Below the pieces are notes generated by a model. That model was not told the DNA's origin and searched no databases. It saw only the letters and a program-made list of their open reading frames with translations. Positions 33,812 to 42,912 of a DNA stretch of 64,000 bases are shown here, in pieces. Made by a program: the position numbers and the translations under genes. Location of the stretch: the NCBI RefSeq assembly GCF_040686855.1, contig NZ_JBFBOG010000002.1, forward strand, positions 682,001 to 746,000, given 5' to 3'. The DNA is from Leifsonia sp040686855. Its GTDB lineage: Bacteria; Actinomycetota; Actinomycetes; Actinomycetales; Microbacteriaceae. Every line of letters starts with the position of its first letter. Position 1 is the first letter of the stretch.

Positions 33812-34906
33812 TCACGCACGGCGGAAGCGGTGCGCGGCGGGGCAGTCGAACGGGTCGCGTGCGGCGAGTCCGACCCGGTTCAGGTAGCGGATGACGATCC
33901 GGTACGAGTTCACCAGCCCGGTCTCGGTGTACGGGATGTCGTGCGCCGCGCAGTGCTCCCGCACCAGTTCTCGCGCCCGGCGGAGGGCGGGCCGGGGCAT
34001 GCTCGGGAACAGGTGGTGCTCGATCTGGTGGTTCAGGCCGCCCATCAGGAGGCTCATCCCGCGTCCGCCGCGGATGTTGCGGGAGGTCAGCACCTGCTTG
34101 TTGAGGAAGTCGACGCGCGACCCGGCCGGCAGCAGCGGCATCCCCTTGTGGTTGGGCGCGAACGAGGCGCCCATGTAGACGCCGAACACGGCGAGCTGCA
34201 CCCCGAGGAACGCGAACGCCATGCCGACGGGGAGCATCAGGAACACCACGGCGACGTAGACGGAGAGCCGCAGGCCGATCGCGACCAGCTCGGCGCTGCG
34301 GCGCTCGACGGTTCCCCGCGTCAGCAGCGAGCGGACGGACGTGACGTGGAGGTTGACGCCCTCGAGCAGGAGCAGCGGGAAGAAGAGGTAGCCCTGCCTC
34401 CGCGTGATGACGGCGAGGAGACCCCGCTGGCGGGCGGCGTCCTGCTCGGTGAACGAGATGGTGTCGAACGCGATGTCGGGGTCTTTGCCCTCGGTGTTGG
34501 GGTTGGCGTGGTGCCGCGTGTGCTTCGTCATCCACCACTGGTAGCTCATGCCGACCAGCCAGGTCGCGATGAGCCGCCCGGCACGGTCGTTGACGGGGCC
34601 GGAGGCGAAGACCTGCCGGTGCGACGCCTCGTGGCCGAGGAACGCGAACTGGGTGAAGATGAGGCCCAGCGCGGCGGCGATCAGCAGCTGGAACCAGGAG
34701 TCGCCCAGCAGGACGAAACCGGCGACCGCGCCGCCGAGACCTGCCGTGAGGGCGGCGAACACGCCGATGTAGAAGCCGCGACGCCGTTCGAGGAGTCCTT
34801 CGCCGCGGACGCGTCCGAGCAGTTCGTTGTACGTGCTGGTCACCGCCGGTCGATCGCCGGTGCGAGGCCTGGTCCGCAGGACGGGGCCGAGGGTGGATGC
34901 GGTCAT
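33812..34906 (-). CDS. Membrane fatty acid desaturase (acyl-CoA desaturase, Delta-6-like)
   Basis: 364 residues, four main transmembrane segments. All three histidine boxes that hold the di-iron centre are present: GHEASH, HTRHH and QIEHHLFP. The Q in the third box places it with front-end (Delta-5/6-like) desaturases such as mycobacterial DesA3 relatives. It introduces a double bond into membrane acyl chains and needs a ferredoxin or flavin electron donor, none of which is encoded next to it. Likely linked to membrane fluidity; no regulator is adjacent. Confidence 0.93.
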   Translation of the reverse strand: MTASTLGPVLRTRPRTGDRPAVTSTYNELLGRVRGEGLLERRRGFYIGVFAALTAGLGGAVAGFVLLGDSWFQLLIAAALGLIFTQFAFLGHEASHRQVFASGPVNDRAGRLIATWLVGMSYQWWMTKHTRHHANPNTEGKDPDIAFDTISFTEQDAARQRGLLAVITRRQGYLFFPLLLLEGVNLHVTSVRSLLTRGTVERRSAELVAIGLRLSVYVAVVFLMLPVGMAFAFLGVQLAVFGVYMGASFAPNHKGMPLLPAGSRVDFLNKQVLTSRNIRGGRGMSLLMGGLNHQIEHHLFPSMPRPALRRARELVREHCAAHDIPYTETGLVNSYRIVIRYLNRVGLAARDPFDCPAAHRFRRA

Positions 34907-35020
34907 GCCGTCCTCCGCTGGTGCGACGACTTCCCAGCCGAGGATGTGGGCGGATGCCCGAGATGACGCCAGCGTAGACGCGCTAGCTGGGTGTTCGTCG
35001 GTCCGTCCGGGTTCGCCGGA

Positions 35021-35287
35021 TCAGCGCCGGGCCTTCCGCGCCGCGCGGTTGCGGGCCAGCACCCAGCCGGTGATCACGCCGATGGCGAAGACGATCAGGA
35101 CCAGCAGCCAGGTGGGCATCTGCACCTGCGTCCACAGCACGAAGATGGTCGCCCGGTCGCCGCCGACCCCGTTCTGGATCGCCACGACGACCAGCAGCAC
35201 GACCAGCACGATGGCGAGCCACTTGCGTTTCAGGAACGCGACGAACCGGTTCTCGCCGGCGGTGTCCCGGGTGCGCGTGCCGCTCAT
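35021..35287 (-). CDS. LapA-like (DUF1049) two-helix membrane protein
   Basis: 88 residues: cytoplasmic basic start, transmembrane helix WLAIVLVVLLVVVAIQNGV, short loop with the family QNxxxVxL-like turn, a second helix LLVLIVFAIGVITGWVLA, and a basic tail. This is the DUF1049/LapA layout. CATACT lies six bases before ATG 35287, so the gene may be leaderless. It is divergent from the DUF445 gene; the two start codons are 28 bases apart. Role in envelope assembly is presumed. Confidence 0.85.
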   Translation of the reverse strand: MSGTRTRDTAGENRFVAFLKRKWLAIVLVVLLVVVAIQNGVGGDRATIFVLWTQVQMPTWLLVLIVFAIGVITGWVLARNRAARKARR

Positions 35288-35315
35288 GCGGTCAGTATGG
35301 CGTACCGTGCCCACC

Positions 35316-36575
35316 GTGACCATCCTCCCGACCGACGCCGAACGGAAGCTCGCCCTGCGGCGGATGAAGACGCTCGCGACGAGCCTGCTGGTGGTGGCCG
35401 CCGTCGTCTTCGCCGTGTCGTTCGCGTTGCAGGACCGCTATCCCTGGTTGGGGTTCGTGCGAGCGGCGGCCGAGGGCGCCATGGTGGGCGCGCTCGCCGA
35501 CTGGTTCGCCGTGACCGCGCTGTTCCGGTATCCGCTGGGGCTGCGCATCCCGCACACGGCGATCATCCCGAACCGCAAGGACGAGATCGGCGCGACGCTG
35601 GGCGCGTTCGTCGAGACGAATTTCCTCTCGGACGAGGTCGTCGCCGGCAAGCTGGGCACCATCGACCTGGCCGGCGCCGCCGCCGACTGGCTCGCCGAGC
35701 CGGGGAACGCCCGGCGGGTGGTGGCCGAGTCGTTCCACGGGGTGACCGGGCTCGCCGGCCTGGTGGACGACGAACGGATGCGCGAGGCGATGGAGGCGGT
35801 CGTCCGCAGGCACGTGGTCGCCCCGCTCTGGGGAACGCCCCTCGGCCGGCTCGGCGAGCGGGTGCTGAGTTCGGGCGGCCATCGGGAGGCGGTCGACCTC
35901 CTCCTGGACCGGCTGGACGAATGGCTCGCGGCGAATCCCGAAGCGTTCGGAGCGGTCGTGTCCCGCCGGCTGCCGTCGTGGCTGCCGTCGTTCGTGGACC
36001 GCGCGATCGACGATCGGCTCCACGCGGAGGCGCGGCGGCTGGTCCGGAGCGTGCGGGACGACCCCGATCACCGCCTCCGCCGCTCGCTCGACGAATACCT
36101 CGCCCAGCTCGCCGACCGGCTGCAGCACGACCCTGCGACCATCGAACGGCTCGAGGCGGCGAAGGGACGTGCCTTCGACGACCCGCGCATCCGCGAGCTG
36201 GCCGCCTCCACCTGGCAGGCGGCGCGCGCCGCGGCGCTCGACGCGCTCGCCGACGAGGACGGCGAGCTGCGGCGCCGCGCGGAGGCGTTCGTCGTGGACG
36301 TGGCACGCCGTATCCGGGCGGACGACGAGCTGCGGGCGTCGCTCAACGCCCGGCTGACCGGCGCAGCACTGCACCTGGTGACCAGCTACCGGAGCGACAT
36401 CGCGCACGTCATCACCGAGACCGTGCAGTCGTGGGACCCGTCCGAGACGACCGAGAAGATCGAGACGCAGGTCGGCCGCGACCTGCAGTTCATCCGGATC
36501 AACGGCACGGTCGTCGGCGCGCTCGCCGGGCTCGCGATCTACAGCATGGCGACGGGCGTGTCCGCGCTGTTCTGA
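35316..36575 (+). CDS. DUF445 family membrane protein
   Basis: About 419 residues. N-terminal helix LLVVAAVVFAVSFAL, then the family signature FVRAAAEGAMVGALADWFAVTALFRYPLGLRIPHTAIIPNRKDEIG, a long helical middle region, and a final membrane anchor INGTVVGALAGLAIY. GTG 35316 is chosen because TACCGT (35303-35308) is seven bases before it, suggesting a leaderless transcript; GTG 35307 and ATG 35286 are in frame. Function of the family is unknown; related YheB/YjiN proteins are linked to the envelope. Confidence 0.9.
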   Translation: MTILPTDAERKLALRRMKTLATSLLVVAAVVFAVSFALQDRYPWLGFVRAAAEGAMVGALADWFAVTALFRYPLGLRIPHTAIIPNRKDEIGATLGAFVETNFLSDEVVAGKLGTIDLAGAAADWLAEPGNARRVVAESFHGVTGLAGLVDDERMREAMEAVVRRHVVAPLWGTPLGRLGERVLSSGGHREAVDLLLDRLDEWLAANPEAFGAVVSRRLPSWLPSFVDRAIDDRLHAEARRLVRSVRDDPDHRLRRSLDEYLAQLADRLQHDPATIERLEAAKGRAFDDPRIRELAASTWQAARAAALDALADEDGELRRRAEAFVVDVARRIRADDELRASLNARLTGAALHLVTSYRSDIAHVITETVQSWDPSETTEKIETQVGRDLQFIRINGTVVGALAGLAIYSMATGVSALF

Positions 36576-36648
36576 GCGCGCACATCGCACCAAGATGCCC
36601 GCGGTTCAAGGGATCGAGCCCGCTTCGGCACGCGGTTACACCGGGAGC

Positions 36649-37650
36649 ATGAGCACCGTCCCGTCCCGCATCGGCAACCCCGTCCGCACGCTGCCGCCGA
36701 ACGCCTTCGCCTTCGTGATGGCGACCGGGATCGTCGGCACCGCCTTCACGACGGCCGGCCTTCGAGCGGTCGGCGTGGTGATGGCGGCGGTCGGGACGGT
36801 CGGCTTCCTGATACTGGCCGTCCTGCTCATCGTGCGCGCGATCACCGCACCCGACCGGGTCGCGGCGGATCTGCGTGCACCCGCGCGCGGGTTCGGCTTC
36901 TTCACCGTCGTCGCCGCCCTCGGTGTGCTCGCGGCGCTGTTCGCGATCCTCGGCATCCCGTGGGTGGCCACCGTCGCCGCCATCGTCGCGATCCCGCTCT
37001 GGCTGCTCATCACGTACGGGATGATGCCGCTGCTCGTGCTGAGCTCGGACGCCAACGAGCCCGTGACCCGAGCGGTCGACGGGTCCTGGATGCTCTGGGT
37101 GGTCGCCACGCAGGCGCTCGCCATCATCGTGACGACGCTCGGCGCCGGGATCGTCGGCATCGCCCTCTGGGGCGCGGGCGTCGTGCTGTACCTCCTGATC
37201 GCCGGGCTGCTGACCGCCCGGCTGTTCGGGCGGCGCGGAATTGAAGCGGCGGTCGAACCGACGGCGTGGGTGGTGATGGGCGCCGCGGCGATCTCGGCGC
37301 TCGCCGCTGCGCGCCTCGGGCTCCTGCCCGAGCTGCTGGCGGTGCGGCCGTTCATCACCGGGATGGCCCTGCTGCTGTGGGGGTTCGGGACGTGGTGCGT
37401 CCCCTTCCTGGTCATCGCCGGGGTGTGGAAGCGGTTCGTGAAGCGGGAGCCGCTGCGCTACGAGGCGCCGCTCTGGGCGGTGGTGTTCCCGCTCGGGATG
37501 TACACCGTCGCCACCCAGGCGCTGGCCCGGGCGACCGCATCCCACCTTCTGAACACGATCGGGCAGGTCGCGCTGTGGGTGAGCGGGCTGGCGTGGATCG
37601 TCGTGGCCGTGCTCGGGGTGGTGGCGCTCGCGCGGCCCACCGCCCGCTGA
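36649..37650 (+). CDS. TehA/SLAC1-like tellurite-resistance/dicarboxylate transporter
   Basis: 333 residues with ten hydrophobic segments, the size and topology of the TehA/Mae1/SLAC1 family. The first segment carries LPPNAFAFVMATGIVGTAF, and the last ends in VALARPTAR. Family members are anion channels or transporters (tellurite, dicarboxylate, sulfite). ATG 36649 is chosen; an in-frame upstream start at 36595 exists but lacks support. A second member lies at 60340-61347. No regulator or partner gene is adjacent. Confidence 0.87.
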   Translation: MSTVPSRIGNPVRTLPPNAFAFVMATGIVGTAFTTAGLRAVGVVMAAVGTVGFLILAVLLIVRAITAPDRVAADLRAPARGFGFFTVVAALGVLAALFAILGIPWVATVAAIVAIPLWLLITYGMMPLLVLSSDANEPVTRAVDGSWMLWVVATQALAIIVTTLGAGIVGIALWGAGVVLYLLIAGLLTARLFGRRGIEAAVEPTAWVVMGAAAISALAAARLGLLPELLAVRPFITGMALLLWGFGTWCVPFLVIAGVWKRFVKREPLRYEAPLWAVVFPLGMYTVATQALARATASHLLNTIGQVALWVSGLAWIVVAVLGVVALARPTAR

Positions 37651-37687
37651 CGGGCGCGGCGTCGGCCGTCCCCGCTACGCTCGGCCC

Positions 37688-38254
37688 ATGAGCATCGAGG
37701 TTCTGCCCGCGACGGGCCGCTTCGACGACTTCGCGACGTTCATGGTGCCGCGGAAGCCGGGCGGCGGCGGATGCGTGTGCATGTCGTATCGGGATGCACG
37801 GCTCGGCATGCCCGAGCGCGTCGCCTACATGCAGCACGAGTGCGAGACGCAGCCCGGCCCGGGCGTGCTGGTGTACGCGGACGGCGAGGTCGCCGGCTGG
37901 TGCAGCGTGGCGCCGAAGTCGACGTACCGCCGCCTCATGAACTCCCGCACCATCCCGCACGTCGACGAGGATCGCGACCCGTGGTCGATCGTCTGCTTCG
38001 TCGTGCGCGGCGGCTTCCGGAAGCGCGGGCTGATGCACGACCTCCTCGACGGCGCGGTCGAGCATGCGCGCGCGAACGGGGCGGCGCTGGTCGAGGGCTA
38101 TCCCGTCGACACCGGGGGAGACCGCGTGGACGTGATCAGCGGCTACGTGGGCACTGTCGACCTGTTCGAGCGACACGGCTTCCACCGGCTGCAGGCCACC
38201 GACGCGCACTCCGGCGGCGGCGTCCGCTGGATCATGCGGCGCGAGCTGGGTTGA
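37688..38254 (+). CDS. GNAT N-acetyltransferase
   Basis: 188 residues. The acetyl-CoA site is IVCFVVRGGFRKRGLMHDLLDGAVEHARANGAALVEGYPVD, the typical beta4-helix3 core, followed by DLFERHGFHRL. The N-terminal GGGGCVCMSYRD segment occurs in a subgroup of actinobacterial GNATs of unknown substrate. TACGCT lies six bases before ATG 37688, so it is probably leaderless. The nucleotidyltransferase gene follows 7 bases after its stop and is probably co-transcribed. Confidence 0.88.
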   Translation: MSIEVLPATGRFDDFATFMVPRKPGGGGCVCMSYRDARLGMPERVAYMQHECETQPGPGVLVYADGEVAGWCSVAPKSTYRRLMNSRTIPHVDEDRDPWSIVCFVVRGGFRKRGLMHDLLDGAVEHARANGAALVEGYPVDTGGDRVDVISGYVGTVDLFERHGFHRLQATDAHSGGGVRWIMRRELG

Positions 38255-38261
38255 GGCGGGC

Positions 38262-39026
38262 ATGATCCCTCTGCGGCAGCAGGAGTTCCTGGACCGCGTC
38301 GTGCCGCGCATCGCCGCCGAGGAGCGGGTGACCGCCGTCGCCCTCTCCGGCTCGCTCGCGCACGGCTCGCCCGACGCGTTCTCGGACGTCGACCTCGTGC
38401 TCGCCGTCCCGGACGAGCAGCACGCCGCTGTCATGGCGGACCGGCTCGCCCTCATCGCCTCGTGGACGGACCTGGCCGTCGGGTTCACCGGTGAGCATGT
38501 GGGGGAGCCGCGCCTCATCGTCACACTCGTCGGGCCGCCGGTGCTCCACGTCGACTTCACCTTCCTGCCGGAGTCGCAGTTCGCTCGGGTGGTGGGCCGT
38601 CTCCACCCGCTGTACGGAGCGGACGAGGTGCTCGCGCTTCCGCCTCCCGTGCTCGAACCGGCGTTCGACGCCCAGTGGATCGAGGACCGCTTCTGGGTGT
38701 GGGTCCACTACGGCGCGACCAAGCTGGCCCGCGGCGAGCTCTTCGAAGCGCTCGACACGCTGGCCGCGCTCCGCTCTCTGGTGCTCGGCCCGCTGGCGTC
38801 GGTGCGCGCGGGCGCCGAGCCGCGCGGCGTCCGGCGGCTGGAGTCGATCGCACCCGAGGACGCGGTGGCGCTGCGAGCGACGGTCGCCGGGTACGACAGG
38901 AGCGAGGCGGCCGAGGCGCTTCGTGCGTCCGTCGCGCTGTACCGGCGGTGGCGCCCCAGCGGGGTCACGCAGCGGGCGGAGGCGGAGGAGCTGGCGACGG
39001 CCTTCCTGCACGAGGCGATCGCCTAG
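38262..39026 (+). CDS. Nucleotidyltransferase-fold protein
   Basis: 254 residues. The N-terminal polymerase-beta-like motif is ALSGSLAHGSPDAFSDVDLVLAV, giving GS(x)nSDxD metal-binding aspartates, with a third acidic position likely in LHVDFTFL. A helical C-terminal domain follows. Relatives include aminoglycoside adenylyltransferases and toxin-antitoxin MNT proteins; this one lacks the clear signature of a known resistance enzyme. Co-transcribed with the upstream GNAT. It overlaps the convergent membrane-protein gene by 4 bases. Confidence 0.83.
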   Translation: MIPLRQQEFLDRVVPRIAAEERVTAVALSGSLAHGSPDAFSDVDLVLAVPDEQHAAVMADRLALIASWTDLAVGFTGEHVGEPRLIVTLVGPPVLHVDFTFLPESQFARVVGRLHPLYGADEVLALPPPVLEPAFDAQWIEDRFWVWVHYGATKLARGELFEALDTLAALRSLVLGPLASVRAGAEPRGVRRLESIAPEDAVALRATVAGYDRSEAAEALRASVALYRRWRPSGVTQRAEAEELATAFLHEAIA

Positions 39027-39592
39027 ATGCGCCGCTCCTCTCGGCGCTGCCGGGCGAAGGGGATCGACGCGGCGAGCATCGCGACGAGTAGAAGCGAGAC
39101 GACGAGCAGAGCCGCCCAGGCGCCCTGCGGTGTCGTGAGCGGAAGGCCGCCGACGAGCGGGACCGTCAGCGCCAGGCCGACCAGCAGGAGGAGGGCCGCC
39201 ACGGCGGCGAGGATCCGCAGCCACAGCCGCCGACCGCCGAGCGCGTACCCGCCCGCCAGCGCTGCCAGCGGAACGCCCAGCGCGCCGCCTCCGAGACCGG
39301 TGGTCAGGAAGGTGAGCAGCGTGCCGGGCAGCACGAACACGAAAACCGCGAACAGGAAGGGCGACGCGGCCGCCCACCGCAGAAGGGCCCGGTGGTCGGG
39401 CCCCAGCGCCGACGCGGCCCCGAGGACAGCGCCGATGAGGACGCCGGGCAGCAGCACCGAGAAGAAGGTCCCCATCCACTCGAACCGGGACGAGAATCCC
39501 GCAAGCTGCTCCATGTAGGCGCGCAGTGCACAGGCCCAGGCCAGGCCGCACACCGCTCCGATGACGGCCCGCGCCCACCACGCGCGCGGCAT
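39023..39592 (-). CDS. Hypothetical integral membrane protein
   Basis: 189 residues with about five hydrophobic segments (AVIGAVCGLAWACALRAYM, FFSVLLPGVLIGAVLGAASAL, FLFAVFVFVLPGTLL and two more), ending in basic RQRREERRI. No family recognised. It starts 7 bases after the stop of the upstream hydrolase gene on the same strand, so the two probably share a transcript. Confidence 0.78.
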   Translation of the reverse strand: MPRAWWARAVIGAVCGLAWACALRAYMEQLAGFSSRFEWMGTFFSVLLPGVLIGAVLGAASALGPDHRALLRWAAASPFLFAVFVFVLPGTLLTFLTTGLGGGALGVPLAALAGGYALGGRRLWLRILAAVAALLLLVGLALTVPLVGGLPLTTPQGAWAALLVVSLLLVAMLAASIPFARQRREERRI

Positions 39593-39599
39593 GGGGTCG

Positions 39600-40451
39600 C
39601 TAGGCGGCCGCCGCCGCGTGCCGCTGCACGAACTCCAGGGCCTCGTCGGCGACCTCGCGCCATCCCGAGTCGATGATGAGCGAGTGGCCGCGGTTCGGGA
39701 TGACGACCAGCTCGGTCACGCCGGGGTTCTTCTGCTGGATGCGGTACTCGTTCTCGACGACGGACTGCGGCACCGTGTGGTCCTCGGCGCCGGCGATGAG
39801 GAGCAGCGGCCCCCGATCGTGGTTGTCGGTGACCACCTTGGTCTCGGCGAACGGGTTGAAGTTGGCCGTGGCCGCCTGGAAGATCGGCACGCCGGAGGCA
39901 GGGACGTGGAACTTCTCGTACAGCGCGCGTCCCTCCTCGTCGGAGAGGGCGTTGGTCCAGCCGTACGCGAACTGCTCGTAGGTGAGGGTGACGCCGTGCT
40001 TGGAGTGGTTGAACTTCAGCAGGGCGGGCGCACCGGCCTTGAGCGCCGACGGCGGGAGCGCTGTGACGCCCTTGAACTGCGCCGCGTCGATCGCCACGGT
40101 GACCGCGTTCTTCGACTCGCCCGCGAGCGTCTGGGCGATCAGTCCGCCGAAGCTGTGGCCGATCACGACCGGCGCCTGGTCGAGCGCGTCGATCGCCTCG
40201 GCATAGTGGTCGGTGACCTGACGGACCATCTTGCCGGCGAAGACGTCGGGGTCGGACTTGGCCTGCTCCACCGTCTCCGGGTCGTCGGGCCAGCCCGGCG
40301 CGATGGTCGCGAAGCCCTGCTCCTCGAAGAGGGAGCGCCAGGGCTGCCAGCTGCTCGACAGCAGCCACAGGCCGTGGACGAAGACCACGGGCGTCCGCCC
40401 CGTGGCGTTGGCGGCGTCGATCTCGTCGCGTTCGGCGGAGGTGAGGGGCAT
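39600..40451 (-). CDS. Alpha/beta-fold hydrolase
   Basis: 283 residues. VFVHGLWLLSSSW gives the oxyanion loop, VVIGHSFGGLIAQ the nucleophile serine, LLIAGAEDHTVP the acid region, and IPNRGHSLIID the histidine, so the triad is complete. It resembles non-haem haloperoxidase/esterase-type hydrolases. ATG 40451 is fixed by GAAGGAG seven bases upstream; the frame extends further without a site. Probably co-transcribed with the membrane protein downstream. Substrate unknown. Confidence 0.9.
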   Translation of the reverse strand: MPLTSAERDEIDAANATGRTPVVFVHGLWLLSSSWQPWRSLFEEQGFATIAPGWPDDPETVEQAKSDPDVFAGKMVRQVTDHYAEAIDALDQAPVVIGHSFGGLIAQTLAGESKNAVTVAIDAAQFKGVTALPPSALKAGAPALLKFNHSKHGVTLTYEQFAYGWTNALSDEEGRALYEKFHVPASGVPIFQAATANFNPFAETKVVTDNHDRGPLLLIAGAEDHTVPQSVVENEYRIQQKNPGVTELVVIPNRGHSLIIDSGWREVADEALEFVQRHAAAAA

Positions 40452-40553
40452 GGTGCGACTCCTTCGGGTGTGAGGAACCGGGTCGCTGCGCGGAGCGGCA
40501 GCGTACGCGACGAAGTCTGCTGCGCGGCGGGGGCGCCGCACAAGATCCAGCCG

Positions 40554-41825
40554 CTACAGTCCCTCGGCCACCGCCGCCGCCGCGTGCAGCCAGGCCCGTC
40601 GGGTGCGCGGCGCCAGTGACTCGAACGACAGACGGCCGCCGTGCATCTCCGGGTCGAACGGGATGGTGACCGCGCTGCGGGCGAGCGGTTCGAAGCCTCG
40701 GGCGACCCGGCGCACGTCGGACGCTGGCCCCGTCCGCTCGGACTGGGACACGATCACCACGGCCTCGCGCGCGAGCCGTGCCGAGTGCGCATCCCGCTGC
40801 AGCAGCGCCTCGAGGAGGAGCGCGCCGGCCTCCGCGTGCTCGCCGAGCGCGGTGGTCGCGATGACGAGCTGGTCCGTGTGGTCGATCATCCGGAGCCAGC
40901 GCTCGGCCGACTCGTCGTTGCCGCTGTCGATGATCACCAGCCGGTAGAACTTGGTGGCCACGGTGTGCAGGCGATCGAAGTCCTCGCTCGAGATCCGCTG
41001 CTCGGTGGCGAGCATCGTCGGGTTCGAGCGCAGCACGTCGTACTTGTCGGCGTTCTGGTGGTGCACGAAGTGCCCGATATCGGCGGTGCGGGCGCCGGCC
41101 GACATCAGCGAATCCGTGGCGGGGAGAAGCGACTGCACGGTCGCGTCGTGGTCGTCCTTCTCGGTGCGCCAGCCGAGCGTCCCACGGGTCTCGTTGTTGT
41201 CCCAGGCGAGGACCCCGGAGCCGCCGTTGCGCGCGAAGACGGCCGACAGGAGGGCCGTGGTCGGCGTCTTGTTCGCACCGCCCTTGCCGTTGACGATCGC
41301 GATCGTGCGGGGGCCGGCCCAGTGGCGGCTCACCGCATCCAGCTCCGCCCGCTCCCGGAGCTCGGCGGCCGAGGGGGAGAGGGGCATCCCGGCGCGGGCG
41401 AGCGCCCCGCGGAACCCCTGCTTGGCGCGGTCAGGACGCGGCCGCTCCACGTAGAGGAAGGACTCCCGCGACGGCGCCTCGCGCGTGGTCGCCTCGGTCG
41501 TGGGGATCTCGCGGGTCGTGGCCAGGCGCGAGGAGACGGGGCCGTGCTCGGCGCCGTAGGAGACGGACAGCGCCTCCTCGTCGCCGATGCTGCCGTCCGG
41601 GTGGACAGCGAGCAGCCAGTCGCCCTCCTCGTCCGAGACGGTGAGGCGGACGGGCCGGCCGGCGGAGGCGGCGATCTCGCCGACGCGGCCGAGCACCGCC
41701 TCGCGCAGGCGCTCGGTGCTCTCTGCGGCGAAGGTCTCGGGCACGCCGTCGACGATCAGCTCCCCGGTCGCGTCGGGCGAGAACCGGGCGCTGAGCTGGG
41801 GCGACGGGGACAGATCAAGGGACAC
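40554..41825 (-). CDS. MinD/ParA-like ATPase
   Basis: 423 residues. About 170 residues of N-terminal extension precede a ParA-type P-loop: AIVNGKGGANKTPTTALL, a deviant Walker A in which two lysines are kept but GKT becomes NKTP. Further motifs are LVIIDSGND (Walker B-like) and LVIATTALGEHAEAG. This type occurs in actinobacteria near type VII secretion or as orphans; no such system or ParB is here. GTG 41825 is chosen because GGAAGGAAG lies just upstream; two in-frame ATGs upstream (41846, 41861) precede that site. Role in positioning cargo is inferred only. Confidence 0.82.
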   Translation of the reverse strand: MSLDLSPSPQLSARFSPDATGELIVDGVPETFAAESTERLREAVLGRVGEIAASAGRPVRLTVSDEEGDWLLAVHPDGSIGDEEALSVSYGAEHGPVSSRLATTREIPTTEATTREAPSRESFLYVERPRPDRAKQGFRGALARAGMPLSPSAAELRERAELDAVSRHWAGPRTIAIVNGKGGANKTPTTALLSAVFARNGGSGVLAWDNNETRGTLGWRTEKDDHDATVQSLLPATDSLMSAGARTADIGHFVHHQNADKYDVLRSNPTMLATEQRISSEDFDRLHTVATKFYRLVIIDSGNDESAERWLRMIDHTDQLVIATTALGEHAEAGALLLEALLQRDAHSARLAREAVVIVSQSERTGPASDVRRVARGFEPLARSAVTIPFDPEMHGGRLSFESLAPRTRRAWLHAAAAVAEGL

Positions 41826-41910
41826 GTGCTTCCTTCCGCGGGCCATGCAACGAGACGGCATAGACCGACGACAGACGGTAGACCGGTCCGGGAGGCGCGT
41901 CCAGGGATGC

Positions 41911-42912
41911 TCAGGGTCTTGACAGACTGGCCGTTCCGGAGAGCAGGCCGAGGTCCCGCAGGCTCTCCGCCGTCTCGACGATCGTGTCGACCGCGCGCCG
42001 CGGCCGCAGCCCGAGCTCGGCCTTCGCCTTCTCGTTGTGGATGATCAGCGCGGCCGGCTCGTCGCCGGGCAGCTCCTCCGTGGGAACCCGCGCGGCGAGC
42101 TCGCCGAGGCGTTCGCGCAGCACGTTCGCGACGTCGAGGAACGTCATGGTCGGGCCGTCGGCGAGGAGCAGGTAGCGGTTGCCGGCGGCCGCGGGCGTGG
42201 ACATCGCGGCGCGGTGCGCCGTGGCGACGTCGCGCACGTCCGCCATCCCGAAGCGCTGCCGCGGAACCGCCGTCATCGTGCCGTCCAGCATCCCGGTGAA
42301 GACCGAGAGGGAGGAGCGAACGGATGCGGTGAGCGTCGGGCCCGCGATCCACGTGGGGTTGAGGGTCACGAGTTCGAGGCCCGCCCCCTCCCGCTCGACG
42401 AAGTCCCACGCGGCGCGCTCGGCCACCGCCTTCGACAGCGGGTACGCGGGCAGTCCCGGAGTGGCCGGGTCGGTCCAGTCGCTCTCGTCGTACTCGCGCA
42501 CCGGCTTCGGCGAGTATCCGACGGCGGCGAACGACGAGGTCAGCACAACCCGGCGCGCACCTGCGTCGCGGGCCGCGCGGAGCACGCGCAGTGCGCCGTC
42601 GCGCGCGGGGACGACCACCTCGTCGGGGGTGGTCCCGAGGATCATCGGAGACGCGGTGTGGTGCACCTCCTCGATGCCCGCGAGCGCGTCCGCCCATCCT
42701 TCGTCGTCGGTGAGGGACGCCGCTGCGAACGACAGGGCGGCGTCATCCGCCCCGGCGCGGCGTACGGCGGCGCGGACCTCGTCGGCCCGGTCGAGCGAAC
42801 GCACGGTTGTGCGGACCGCGGCGCCGCCGGCGAGCAGGTCGGCCGCGAGCCGGGTGCCGAGGTAGCCGTTGCCTCCCGTGACGAGGACGGTCGGGGTGTC
42901 GGTGGTGGTCAT
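41911..42912 (-). CDS. NAD(P)-dependent epimerase/reductase (extended SDR, dihydroflavonol-reductase-like)
   Basis: 333 residues. Cofactor site VLVTGGNGYLGTRLAADLL; catalytic tyrosine and lysine in YPLSKAVAE; SSFAAVGY holds the active-site serine region. The overall shape follows dihydroflavonol-4-reductase-like and aldehyde-reducing extended SDRs. ATG 42912 overlaps the MerR stop by 4 bases, so both are translated from one message, and the MerR protein probably switches this enzyme on. Likely reduces a reactive carbonyl. Confidence 0.9.
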   Translation of the reverse strand: MTTTDTPTVLVTGGNGYLGTRLAADLLAGGAAVRTTVRSLDRADEVRAAVRRAGADDAALSFAAASLTDDEGWADALAGIEEVHHTASPMILGTTPDEVVVPARDGALRVLRAARDAGARRVVLTSSFAAVGYSPKPVREYDESDWTDPATPGLPAYPLSKAVAERAAWDFVEREGAGLELVTLNPTWIAGPTLTASVRSSLSVFTGMLDGTMTAVPRQRFGMADVRDVATAHRAAMSTPAAAGNRYLLLADGPTMTFLDVANVLRERLGELAARVPTEELPGDEPAALIIHNEKAKAELGLRPRRAVDTIVETAESLRDLGLLSGTASLSRP

